DNA of 13,418 nucleotides, taken from the NCBI GenBank assembly GCA_021805955.1, contig JAJZDO010000634.1, positions 1-13,418 of the forward strand. Direction: 5' to 3'. Source of the stretch: Acidobacteriota bacterium. GTDB taxonomy: Bacteria; Acidobacteriota; Terriglobia; Terriglobales; Acidobacteriaceae. Positions 1-7,847 of this stretch are shown piece after piece. Numbering within the stretch: the stretch's first letter is position 1; each line of letters begins with the position of its first letter. Below the pieces are notes generated by a model that saw only the letters and a program-made list of their open reading frames with translations, was not told the DNA's origin and searched no databases. The translations under genes and the position numbers were made by a program.

Positions 1-1292
1 TCGCCCTCAAGAATGCGATGCCCCTGGGTATAGGTCATGCGCGCAGCCGAGCGGATGATGCCTTCCGCGATACGAAAACTGAGGATATTGGCTGCATGGT
101 CAAGTTGAAGAATGCAACTGAGTACAAAACGATCTTCGTCTGGACGCAGGGAACAAATGCCCGTGGAAAGCTGGTGCGGCAGCATGGGAATTGCGCGATC
201 AGGAAAATAGACACTGGTGCCGCGCAGGCGCGCCTCCAGATCGAGATCGGTGCCAGGGCGCACGTAATGGGAGACATCGGCGATGTGCACCTGTAGCTCC
301 CAGCCAGCCTGCGCATCCTGGCCGAGCCGCCGCACAAAGACCGCATCGTCAAAGTCGCGCGCCGACTCTCCGTCAATGGTGACGATGGGAAGATGGCGGA
401 AGTCCTCACGGCGCGCCGTCTCCTGCGTGTCTGCACTGGGAGGGTCAGGCATGGCAACAGCACGAGCCTCGGCCAGCACACCGTCGGGAAAGATGCGCGG
501 AAGCTGATGCTTCCTGAGCATGATCTCCACATCGACGCCAAAGTCATCCGGGTGGCCAAGCACTTCAATCACGCGTCCCTGCGCGGGACGAGTCGTGGAA
601 GGCCAGGCGGTGATTTCCACATCGACGATCAAACCGTCGAGGCTGTCGTATTGCGCCGCACGCAGCGCCAGGTCATCGAGTACGCGATTGCGTGTATCGG
701 CAGTGGGTTCGGGCAACGGCGCATCGGGGGAGATGAGGATCGGCTGCGCCATGCGCGAATCGAACGGAGTGACCCAGTGGCCGCGTGATGGAGCGGCGGA
801 GGAGCCACTGCGATGGCGCTTGCGTGCGTCGTGAAACGTGCCAACAATGGTAGGGTTACGACGCTCCATAACCCGCACAACGCGTCCGGATGGTCGTGCG
901 GATGCACTGCGTCGATCCAGTTCGACCAGCACCTGATCGCCTTGCATTGCGGAGTGAATCTCGGATGGTGGAATAAAAATATCTTCCGTCTGGCCCGGAT
1001 GACCTCCGGAAGCGTTGGGACGCACAAATGCGAATCCATCGCGGTGCAGATCGATGCGTCCGGCAATCAGGTTGTCGCGCGTGTGCACAGAGCGTTGCTG
1101 CGCATCGGCAACAGCCCATCCGCCGTCGGTGGTAGCGATGAGTTCGCCGGCTGCGACAAGGGCATGGAGGCGCTCGCGAAGCAGGCGACGCGCACCACCA
1201 TGGCCAATGCCGAGCGCCTGGATCAGTTGCTTATAGCCAGCCCGTTGGTCGGGGGCGCGGCGGATGATTTGCAGAAGCTCGCGATCATTCAT
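1..1292 (-). CDS. rnr: Ribonuclease R (RNB-family 3'-5' exoribonuclease), 3' end cut by window
   Basis: Processive 3'-5' exoribonuclease of the RNase II/R family, a cytoplasmic enzyme that degrades structured RNA. The minus-strand frame is open from position 1292 to the window edge (430 codons plus two bases). Domains in order: an N-terminal winged-helix RNase R domain (about residues 5-55), a first cold-shock/OB domain (about 72-126, with GRIDLHRDGFAFV and EDIFIPPSEI), a second OB domain (about 185-280) and the start of the RNB catalytic domain. The metal-binding motif TIDGESARDFDDA (305-317) has all four aspartates, D307, D313, D315 and D316. HIADVSHYVRPGTDLD, RGTSVYFPDRAIPMLP and RMTYTQ follow, as in E. 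coli RNase R. Roughly half the protein is present. The ATG at 1292 lacks a well-spaced Shine-Dalgarno. A GTG at 1301 lies 8 nt after AAAGGG, so the true start may be three codons upstream. The gene lies about 40 nt after the glucan synthase and may be co-transcribed with it, but no functional link is implied. Confidence 0.95.
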   Translation of the reverse strand, partial: MNDRELLQIIRRAPDQRAGYKQLIQALGIGHGGARRLLRERLHALVAAGELIATTDGGWAVADAQQRSVHTRDNLIAGRIDLHRDGFAFVRPNASGGHPGQTEDIFIPPSEIHSAMQGDQVLVELDRRSASARPSGRVVRVMERRNPTIVGTFHDARKRHRSGSSAAPSRGHWVTPFDSRMAQPILISPDAPLPEPTADTRNRVLDDLALRAAQYDSLDGLIVDVEITAWPSTTRPAQGRVIEVLGHPDDFGVDVEIMLRKHQLPRIFPDGVLAEARAVAMPDPPSADTQETARREDFRHLPIVTIDGESARDFDDAVFVRRLGQDAQAGWELQVHIADVSHYVRPGTDLDLEARLRGTSVYFPDRAIPMLPHQLSTGICSLRPDEDRFVLSCILQLDHAANILSFRIAEGIIRSAARMTYTQGHRILEG

Positions 1293-1334
1293 AGCCTGCA
1301 CCAAGAGTACCCTTTTACAGCACGGATTAGCCGT

Positions 1335-4300
1335 TCATTGCGGCTCGACTGTCTCGCGTGGAACGGGGCGCGAAAAAAGTTCGAGCGCTGCCTTCAAAGC
1401 AGCTTTACGCGCAGGCATCTCGTTCAGCAGCAACTCTACGGATTGCACAAGCGGATTGGCATGAAACCAATCCTGGACCTGTCCATCGAAGAGATGATTT
1501 TGGATGGCAAGCAGCGACATGCCCAGGTGGTGCGCCATCCACTCTCGAACAGGTTCGGGATTGCGCTGCGATTGGCTGTAATCAATCGCTTCATAGAGGC
1601 CGTAGCGCCCACTCCATCCAGCAGCCTGCAAGAGTTGAAGGTTCTTGATCACCGCGCGGGGATCGACGCTGAGCGCAAGAAACGTGGAGTACGGCGAGAC
1701 GACAGGCCCGGCCTTGGCCTCCCATGCCAGCGCGATATCCGGAATTCCCCATGCGAAGTAGCCGTAGTGGCCTGAGTCGTTGCGTTCCGCAAATCCAGAC
1801 TCGGAGATGCCCCAGGGAATGCGATGCTTGCGCGCCCATGCTTTCTGAATGTGTACGCTTGCGTTCTGTGTGCCGGCTAACAGCGTATTGGGCAAGGTGC
1901 GCATCCAGAGCGCAGGCATCAGATACTCAAACATGGTGCCTGTCCAGGAGATCAGAGCAAATCGCCCGAAGGCGTGGGCATGATCCCGCGCCAATCGGAA
2001 CCAGCTTTGTTGCGGCAGGTCTCCGCGGCCAACCGCCAGAAACGTGGCGATACGCGCCTCCGAGGCAAGCATGTCGTAGCAGGACTCGTGAATCTTCCCC
2101 TCCTTCACATCCCACCCGATCGAGAGCACTTTGCGATCCGGATGAACAAGGAAAGCGAACTCGGTTGCTGTGGCAAGCTCTTCGGCGCGGGTCGCGATCT
2201 TTCTCAGCTTTTCAAGCAACCGGCTCTGTGCGGCGAGAGCCTGGGTGGTTGCATGCAGGCAGCTTTCGACTGCCTCTCTCTCGGCTTCCGATTGCGACTG
2301 GCTGCAAAGCTGCTGAAGCTGGGCTTGAATCACTTGGGTACTGCCGGTAAACTCCAGCAGGGAGGCGGTGGAGAGCGTCTGCGCATCCCATGTGAGCAGC
2401 CTGCGGACATCGGAGTGATCTGGAGACACCCACGGCACAAACTCCGCCAGCAGGTGTGTGAGCGCAACAAGCCGCGCCTGCAGATCGCCCGCAAGCACGC
2501 TCACCGAGGCGTTCTGCGCATCGCCGGAGTGGGCGCATCCATGCAGCCAGTTCAGCCACGCTTCTGTCGCGGCAGAATCGGTGGGCATCGGATGCTCGGC
2601 AAAGAATCGATGGAGCGCTGGATCATTTGCCGCAAGCGAACGAAAGACGGGGAAGACTTGCAGCAACTGCCTTGGGAGCAAAGGCGATTCCAGCAGTGAG
2701 CGTGTGCCGGCGGCAAGCGTCAGAAGCGAGGCAACAAAATTGCCGCTGTCGACCGTGGAGACAAAGGGTGCTGCATCGAGCGGTTTGCAGGTGCGCGTGT
2801 CGTACCAGTTGTAAAGGTGGCCGCGGAACTTCGTCAGGCGATCGATCGTTGCCAGGGAGTTTTCGGTACGCTCGGCAAACTCCGGCAAAGTCAAAAAGCC
2901 GAATGTGCATGCTGCCTGACGCGCATTCAGGAGCAAGCCGATATTCGTGGGCGAGACGCGCGCAGCTTCTCGAAATTCATCCTCTTCCACGTTGTCTGGA
3001 ATCAGATAATTGTGCGCGGCAGAACCGAAGTGATCGAAATAGCTCCAGATGCGCTGCGCGTGGCCAAGCAGCAGGCCGCGTTCTGCCAGCGTGATCGTCC
3101 GCTTCTGTGCCCCCGGCATCCGGTTCAGCCATGCAATCAGCACTTGCACCAGGAGCCATCCCGCAAGGAACGGCGCTGCGACAAAGAGCGCGCTACGATG
3201 CGCACGGTCCAGCCAGAGGCCACCGGCCAGCAGGAGCGCAACCACAGGAACCCAGGCCATATAGCGATCCACGGGCGTCCTGCGATGTCGCGTCTCCTCG
3301 GCCTGTGCCGCTGTCTCCCACTCCAGCAAGCGTTCGCCGGTGATCCAGCCGCGCACAAGCGAACGCAGCACCGCGTCGAAACCGAGCAATGCCTGGTGCG
3401 GCAGAAGAAGAAGATTCAACAGCGTGATGAGCAGGTTGCGGCCAAGTGCGGCGATCGCCTCGCCGATCGTCATGGTCTTTGTGGTGGCCGCGCCGATGCG
3501 GATGAGGCTCACGACAAACTGCAAGAGCGCCGGCGCCACCAGAAGCGCTGCAATCAGCAACGTCCAGTAGAGCGGCGAAACGGGCAGAACTAACCATGCC
3601 GCAATCAAAAACAGGAAGAGAGCGGAATCGACGAGCGAACGGCGCAGGTTGTCAAGAATCTTCCAGCGCGAAACGAAGGAGATCGGATTGGGCACCATGC
3701 GTCCCGACTCTTCCGGGACGCGCCCGAAGATCCATTGCACAATCTGCCAGTCGCCGCGAACCCAACGGTGTTTCCGCCTGCTGTAGGCGCTGTAATGGGA
3801 TGGATAATCGTCGATCAGTTCGACATCCGTAACCAGGCCCGCGCGCGCGTAGGCGCCTTCAATCAAATCGTGGCTCAGCAGCGCATTGCGCGGGAAGCGA
3901 CGATTGAGAACGGCGTGAAGCGTCTCCAGTTCATAGATACCTTTACCGGTAAAGATGCCTTCACCAAAGAGATCCTGATACGTATCGGAAACCGCGCGCG
4001 TATAGATATCCAGTCCCGTCTGACCTGAAAAGATATTCGCCATGCGCGACCGAATGGACGAGTGAACGGTGACGCTGACTCGGGGCTGGAGTATGCCATA
4101 GCCGGTTTCGACCACGCGCGATGCGGGATCGATGATTGCCTGATTCAGCGGATGCGCCATGGCCCCGATCAGCCGGGACGCGGAGCCACGCGGGAGCTGG
4201 GAATCAGAATCGAGGGTCAATACATAGCGAATGCTCGTGAGCATTGCAAGATTGCCCGCCTTGATGGGAAACGCGTCAAACTCGCCGATCAGAAATTTAT

Positions 4301-5825
4301 TCAGGTCAAGCAGCTTGCCCCGCTTTCGCTCCCAGCCCATCCACGCTCCCTGCCTGTGATTGAAGATACGATGGCGATGGAGCAGAAGGAATTCGCCTCT
4401 GCGCGCGGGAGCGTACTTGCGATTCAACTCCTCCGTGAGCTGAATCGCCAGGTCCACCAGCGGATGCGCGTCCTTGTCGTTGGGTTTGCTGATCGAATCG
4501 GGAAGGTCCGTGAGCAGCGCGAAATGAAGGTGAGGGTCGCGATTGGCCAGATAGCGAACTTCCAGGCTGTTAAAGAGGTCGCGAACCTGTTCGACATTGA
4601 GCAGTAGCGTCGGCACCGCGACAAGCGTAGAGCACTCGGCTGGAATCGCTGTGCTGAAATCCAGTCGCGGCAGCGGAGAAGGTTCAAAGCACGCGCTGAT
4701 GACCGTGTTCACCAGCTCGACCGAGGCTTGCGAGGCGGGCAGCAACAGCAGCAGCAGCGCCAGCAGAAGCTCTCCCCACACATGATCGTAGGCGGCAAGC
4801 GGAAAAAGCGGCAAAGCGGTAAGAAGAATGGTCAGGATAAGAATCCCGCCGATATAAAACTCATCAGCTGCGGAACGAACGCTCTCACGAATCCGCCAGA
4901 TCAGAGGTGGGTGAAATCCGATCCGCATGCGAAGCGATGCAAAGCCCTGATCGATGAGGTAATAGCCCACATGTCGGCGGCGCAGATTGGTGCGCGCCTG
5001 TTGCGCAGGGTCATCCTTGGCATTCTTTGCCATATCCAGTGCCGCCTGCGCAACGCGCAGCTCGCCGAAGTCGGAGTAGCGGGCAAGAAACGCCACGCGC
5101 CTGCGATACAGCTCCCGGCTTTCGAAATCCATCTCGGCATAGGTGCCGGTCGGATCATGCAGCAGAATCGAGTCGAAGGCGATGCGCGATTCGAGAATGC
5201 CAGTCCAGTCCACGAGTGCGATCTGGCGCAGGCTCTCCAGGCCGTTCATCACACGCTGTGCCAGGTCTTCGCAGTCGGAGGCATCCATCAGAACCTGTGC
5301 GTCTCTGAGAAGCGTCTCCAGGAGAGCGAACTTCAGGTGGGAGCCTAGTTGCCAGATTTCTTTGTAGAGCAGCGTTTCAAACTTTTGAAGCTCATCGAGG
5401 AATACAAGCAGCGTTTTAACCTTGAATTGATGACTTGACCGCTCCAGATAAAGATGCGCAAGACCAGAGATTCTTGGTTCATCCGGCGTCGCTCCGGAGA
5501 CGAGCCGGGGGAGCGTCTCAGCTTCGTGCGGATGATCGGCAAGCGCAGAGCGTAGCAGGCGTATCCCTTTTTGCATCTCAAGAAATGCACTACGCCGGAG
5601 TGGCTGGTGAGAAGGAATATTGTCTACCGGAAAGCGTGCAAAATCCTTTTCTAGTTTGCGCAGCGATGCGGTCATCGCCTCTGAACGATCAGAAAACTGC
5701 GAGCGGTTTCTGGGCCATGGAACGACCTCCCACGACGACGCCAAACGCGCGGCTTCTCGCAGAGATTCCAACAGCGCAGGCGGCACAGCATGAGTTATCG
5801 AGGATGTGGATGTCTGCTCGTTCAT
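1335..5825 (-). CDS. Beta-1,2-glucan synthase, GT84 plus GH189-type cyclisation module, lacking the GH94 module
   Basis: Predicted inner-membrane enzyme that polymerises UDP-glucose into beta-1,2-glucan and probably cyclises it. Residues 1-310 form a helical N-terminal region. Membrane segments lie near 326-346, 350-366, 733-772, 790-812 and 857-900. The GT84 core between them has the DxD pair in TLDSDSQLP (D539, D541), SHDLIEG (651-657, with D653) and RRKHRWVRGDWQ (683-694, an RxxRW-type motif). From about 910 to 1470 comes the soluble glycoamylase-like module (PF10091), assigned GH189 in cyclic beta-1,2-glucan synthases. It shows RGHLYNWYDT, STVDSGN, SIGWDV, SCYDMLASEAR, WTGTMFEYLMP, WGISESGF and RYGLYEAIDY. 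E1300, E1342 and E1412 are candidate catalytic acids; I cannot assign roles. NdvB/Cgs proteins are about 2800 residues and continue into GH94, whereas this one ends at residue 1496 just after GH189. The next gene is intact, so this looks natural rather than broken. Translation is probably coupled to the exporter gene 6 nt upstream. The family call is firm; product linkage and ring form are inferred. Confidence 0.87.
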   Translation of the reverse strand: MNEQTSTSSITHAVPPALLESLREAARLASSWEVVPWPRNRSQFSDRSEAMTASLRKLEKDFARFPVDNIPSHQPLRRSAFLEMQKGIRLLRSALADHPHEAETLPRLVSGATPDEPRISGLAHLYLERSSHQFKVKTLLVFLDELQKFETLLYKEIWQLGSHLKFALLETLLRDAQVLMDASDCEDLAQRVMNGLESLRQIALVDWTGILESRIAFDSILLHDPTGTYAEMDFESRELYRRRVAFLARYSDFGELRVAQAALDMAKNAKDDPAQQARTNLRRRHVGYYLIDQGFASLRMRIGFHPPLIWRIRESVRSAADEFYIGGILILTILLTALPLFPLAAYDHVWGELLLALLLLLLPASQASVELVNTVISACFEPSPLPRLDFSTAIPAECSTLVAVPTLLLNVEQVRDLFNSLEVRYLANRDPHLHFALLTDLPDSISKPNDKDAHPLVDLAIQLTEELNRKYAPARRGEFLLLHRHRIFNHRQGAWMGWERKRGKLLDLNKFLIGEFDAFPIKAGNLAMLTSIRYVLTLDSDSQLPRGSASRLIGAMAHPLNQAIIDPASRVVETGYGILQPRVSVTVHSSIRSRMANIFSGQTGLDIYTRAVSDTYQDLFGEGIFTGKGIYELETLHAVLNRRFPRNALLSHDLIEGAYARAGLVTDVELIDDYPSHYSAYSRRKHRWVRGDWQIVQWIFGRVPEESGRMVPNPISFVSRWKILDNLRRSLVDSALFLFLIAAWLVLPVSPLYWTLLIAALLVAPALLQFVVSLIRIGAATTKTMTIGEAIAALGRNLLITLLNLLLLPHQALLGFDAVLRSLVRGWITGERLLEWETAAQAEETRHRRTPVDRYMAWVPVVALLLAGGLWLDRAHRSALFVAAPFLAGWLLVQVLIAWLNRMPGAQKRTITLAERGLLLGHAQRIWSYFDHFGSAAHNYLIPDNVEEDEFREAARVSPTNIGLLLNARQAACTFGFLTLPEFAERTENSLATIDRLTKFRGHLYNWYDTRTCKPLDAAPFVSTVDSGNFVASLLTLAAGTRSLLESPLLPRQLLQVFPVFRSLAANDPALHRFFAEHPMPTDSAATEAWLNWLHGCAHSGDAQNASVSVLAGDLQARLVALTHLLAEFVPWVSPDHSDVRRLLTWDAQTLSTASLLEFTGSTQVIQAQLQQLCSQSQSEAEREAVESCLHATTQALAAQSRLLEKLRKIATRAEELATATEFAFLVHPDRKVLSIGWDVKEGKIHESCYDMLASEARIATFLAVGRGDLPQQSWFRLARDHAHAFGRFALISWTGTMFEYLMPALWMRTLPNTLLAGTQNASVHIQKAWARKHRIPWGISESGFAERNDSGHYGYFAWGIPDIALAWEAKAGPVVSPYSTFLALSVDPRAVIKNLQLLQAAGWSGRYGLYEAIDYSQSQRNPEPVREWMAHHLGMSLLAIQNHLFDGQVQDWFHANPLVQSVELLLNEMPARKAALKAALELFSRPVPRETVEPQ

Positions 5826-5828
5826 GTG

Positions 5829-5834
5829 TCCTCA
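5829..5834 (-). promoter_or_regulatory. Ribosome-binding site of the glucan synthase, overlapping the exporter stop
   Basis: On the minus strand TGAGGA lies 3 nt before the synthase ATG (5825-5823). Its first three bases are the stop codon of the ABC exporter. The spacing is short but usable, and it fits translational coupling between the two genes. Confidence 0.5.
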
Positions 5835-7679
5835 GCGGTAGCTAGCGGCCTGCATCTCAAACATGGATGCGTATCTTCCGCCAGAACTCATCAGTTGATG
5901 GTGCGTTCCTTCTTCAACCAGGCGTCCACCTTCAAGAACAACAATACGATCCGCCATCCGGACCGTGGAAAACCGATGCGAGATCAGGAGCGCCATCTTG
6001 TTCCGGGTAAGATCGGCAAAGCGCTCGAAGACCTCCATCTCGCTGCGCGCGTCAAGAGCAGCCGTTGGCTCGTCCAGAATGAGAAGCTGCGCGTCGCGCA
6101 GATAGGCTCGTGCAAGCGCAAGACGCTGCCACTCGCCACCTGAAAGATCAACACCGCCTTCGAAGCGCCGCCCGAGCATTTGATCGTAGCCGTGGTGCAA
6201 CTTCGCAATCACGCTGGCAGCGAGGCTCTTCTCCGCTGCATTCGTAATCTCTTCAGGAGTGTGCGGAAGCTCCACGCGACCGACGGCGATGTTTTCTCTC
6301 GCAGTCATTTCATAGCGCATGAAGTCCTGAAAGATGACGCCCATTTCCGCATGCAAATCATCCAGATCGTATTCGCGCAGATCAACTCCATCCAGCAGAA
6401 TCTGTCCTTCGGTTGGATCATAGAGTCGCGTGATCAGCTTGACGACGGTTGTTTTTCCCTGACCGTTTTCGCCAATCAATGCAATGCGCTCGCCGGGCGA
6501 CAAGGTGAAATTGAAATCGCTCAAAACCCGACGAGTGGTGCCGGGATATGCAAAGGAGACATTACGAAACTCGAAGCCGCGTCGAATGGGTCGAGGCGCA
6601 CGGAGTCCATCTTCGCGCGACTCAACGCGAGGCTTCATCTCAAAAAACGCAATCAGGTCGGTAAGGAATAATGCCTGATCGGCAACGCCTGAAGCCGTGG
6701 AAAAGACCATCTGTATATTGCTCATCGCCTGCAGAATGGCGGTGGTAATCAGCGTGAGGTCGCCCACCGTATATCGCCCTTGAATGGTGCGATAGATGCT
6801 CAAACCATAGGCAGCGTAATAGCCAAACTGGCCAAGAAGCGCCAGCAGTCCGCCCCAGAAAAGTCGGCGGCGATTGAGTTCGACATTCTCGTGATAAAGA
6901 TGCAGCGAGAGCGCGCTGAAGCGGTCTGTCAGATATCCGCTCAGGTTGAAGAGCTTCAACTCCTTGGCCGCTTCCTTGCTGGCTCCAACCTGACGAAGAT
7001 AATCCATCTGGCGACGCAGCGGAGTCTGCCGCAGATTTTTGGCATACGAAAGGAATGCAAAGTGGCTTTCACCAAGAAACGCAGGCACAATGCCAAGCAC
7101 AAGCAGCGCCAGCAGCAGCGGCGAATAGCGGACGAGAACCGCGGAAAACGCAATAGCGGTCACACTCTGCTGAATCAGACGTCCCATCATCTGAATCATG
7201 GCCAGACGATCCGTTGCCTGCACCCGAGCGCGCTCCAGACGGTCATAAAAGACCGGGTCTTCATAGACGGTGACGTCGAGCGCAGCCGCTTTGCGCATCA
7301 CCTCCACGCTGACATGATGCGTATACCGATCTGCAAGCAGGCTGTCCAGATAATCCACCATGCGCAGAAGAATGCCGATCGCAATTGCCAAAATCATTTC
7401 TCCGGCAACCAGCCACCAGAAGTGCTGCGGTAGCGGCTCATGCAGGCGAATGTGATTGACGCCATCGATAATGTAACGACCGATGATGCCCACGCCGACA
7501 GGCAAAAAGGCAACGACAATGCGGAGAGTGATATTCCAGAAGACGACGGAAGGACCGGATTGCCAGACGAACTTCAGAACGGGAGGTATATTGCGCAATG
7601 CGCTCAAACGGTCTGCCCATGCCTGACTGGAGGGCTTGTTGCCGATCTGCTCGTCAATTTCTTTTATGGGTTCATTCAT
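5832..7679 (-). CDS. ABC exporter half-transporter (fused permease and ATPase), putative glucan exporter
   Basis: Fused transmembrane and ATPase half-transporter of 615 residues that should act as a dimer in the inner membrane. The membrane domain spans roughly 35-335, with hydrophobic helices near 45-72, 88-106, 172-203, 274-295 and 305-330, and a cytoplasmic loop EDPVFYDRLERARVQ (140-154) typical of type I exporters. The nucleotide-binding domain is complete: Walker A GENGQGKT (403-410), Q-loop Q451, signature LSGGEWQ (512-518), Walker B LLILDEP with E537, D-loop ALD (541-543) and the switch histidine in ISHR (H568). The architecture and length match NdvA/ChvA, the cyclic beta-1,2-glucan exporters. 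From sequence alone, however, it could be any lipid, drug or peptide exporter of this class. The glucan assignment rests on the gene lying 6 nt before the synthase and about 170 nt after a beta-1,2-glucanase-like gene on the same strand. Confidence 0.93.
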   Translation of the reverse strand: MNEPIKEIDEQIGNKPSSQAWADRLSALRNIPPVLKFVWQSGPSVVFWNITLRIVVAFLPVGVGIIGRYIIDGVNHIRLHEPLPQHFWWLVAGEMILAIAIGILLRMVDYLDSLLADRYTHHVSVEVMRKAAALDVTVYEDPVFYDRLERARVQATDRLAMIQMMGRLIQQSVTAIAFSAVLVRYSPLLLALLVLGIVPAFLGESHFAFLSYAKNLRQTPLRRQMDYLRQVGASKEAAKELKLFNLSGYLTDRFSALSLHLYHENVELNRRRLFWGGLLALLGQFGYYAAYGLSIYRTIQGRYTVGDLTLITTAILQAMSNIQMVFSTASGVADQALFLTDLIAFFEMKPRVESREDGLRAPRPIRRGFEFRNVSFAYPGTTRRVLSDFNFTLSPGERIALIGENGQGKTTVVKLITRLYDPTEGQILLDGVDLREYDLDDLHAEMGVIFQDFMRYEMTARENIAVGRVELPHTPEEITNAAEKSLAASVIAKLHHGYDQMLGRRFEGGVDLSGGEWQRLALARAYLRDAQLLILDEPTAALDARSEMEVFERFADLTRNKMALLISHRFSTVRMADRIVVLEGGRLVEEGTHHQLMSSGGRYASMFEMQAASYR

Positions 7680-7790
7680 GTCGCTGGTCTTCGATTCCTC
7701 AATAGCAGTGACGGTAATCCAGTAATTGCACGCAGACGATGATTATTTGCAAAGCATTCGAAGACGAGTACGTAAACTTTATTCTATCGC

Positions 7791-7831
7791 CATCGCATGC
7801 GCGAGACGAGTTTTCATCTGCATCGCATGCA
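7791..7831. repeat. Pair of identical 10-bp direct repeats 30 bp apart, possible operator
   Basis: CATCGCATGC occurs at 7791-7800 and again at 7821-7830, exactly 30 bp apart (about three helical turns). The second copy sits in a 13-bp perfect inverted repeat, TGCAT-CGC-ATGCA (7819-7831). Both copies lie in the 168-nt gap between the glucanase stop and the exporter start, upstream of the exporter on the minus strand. No rho-independent terminator is visible in this gap. A regulatory role is an inference. Confidence 0.35.
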
Positions 7832-7847
7832 ATACGGTTGGACCGGA

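Noticed and set aside
35..568. Apparent minus-strand gene of 177 codons, suggesting a frameshift in ribonuclease R
   Set aside because: Reading the correct minus-strand frame shows ribonuclease R uninterrupted from 1292 to the window edge. The shorter frame is out of phase and has no motif.
1324..1336. Short hairpin ACGG-CTAAT-CCGT (minus strand) after the synthase stop
   Set aside because: A four-base stem with no U tract is too weak to call a terminator.
813..1775. Plus-strand open frame of 320 codons
   Set aside because: It lies antisense to both ribonuclease R and the glucan synthase, which have clear family motifs on the other strand. Its translation has no recognisable domain.
2817..3593. 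Plus-strand open frame of 258 codons, rich in R, Q and C
   Set aside because: It is a shadow of the synthase gene. The composition is typical of a reverse-strand frame in G+C-rich coding DNA, with no motif.
4723..4766. CAGCAG-type run suggesting a microsatellite
   Set aside because: It encodes the leucine/alanine-rich membrane helix near residues 354-365 of the synthase and is explained by protein composition.
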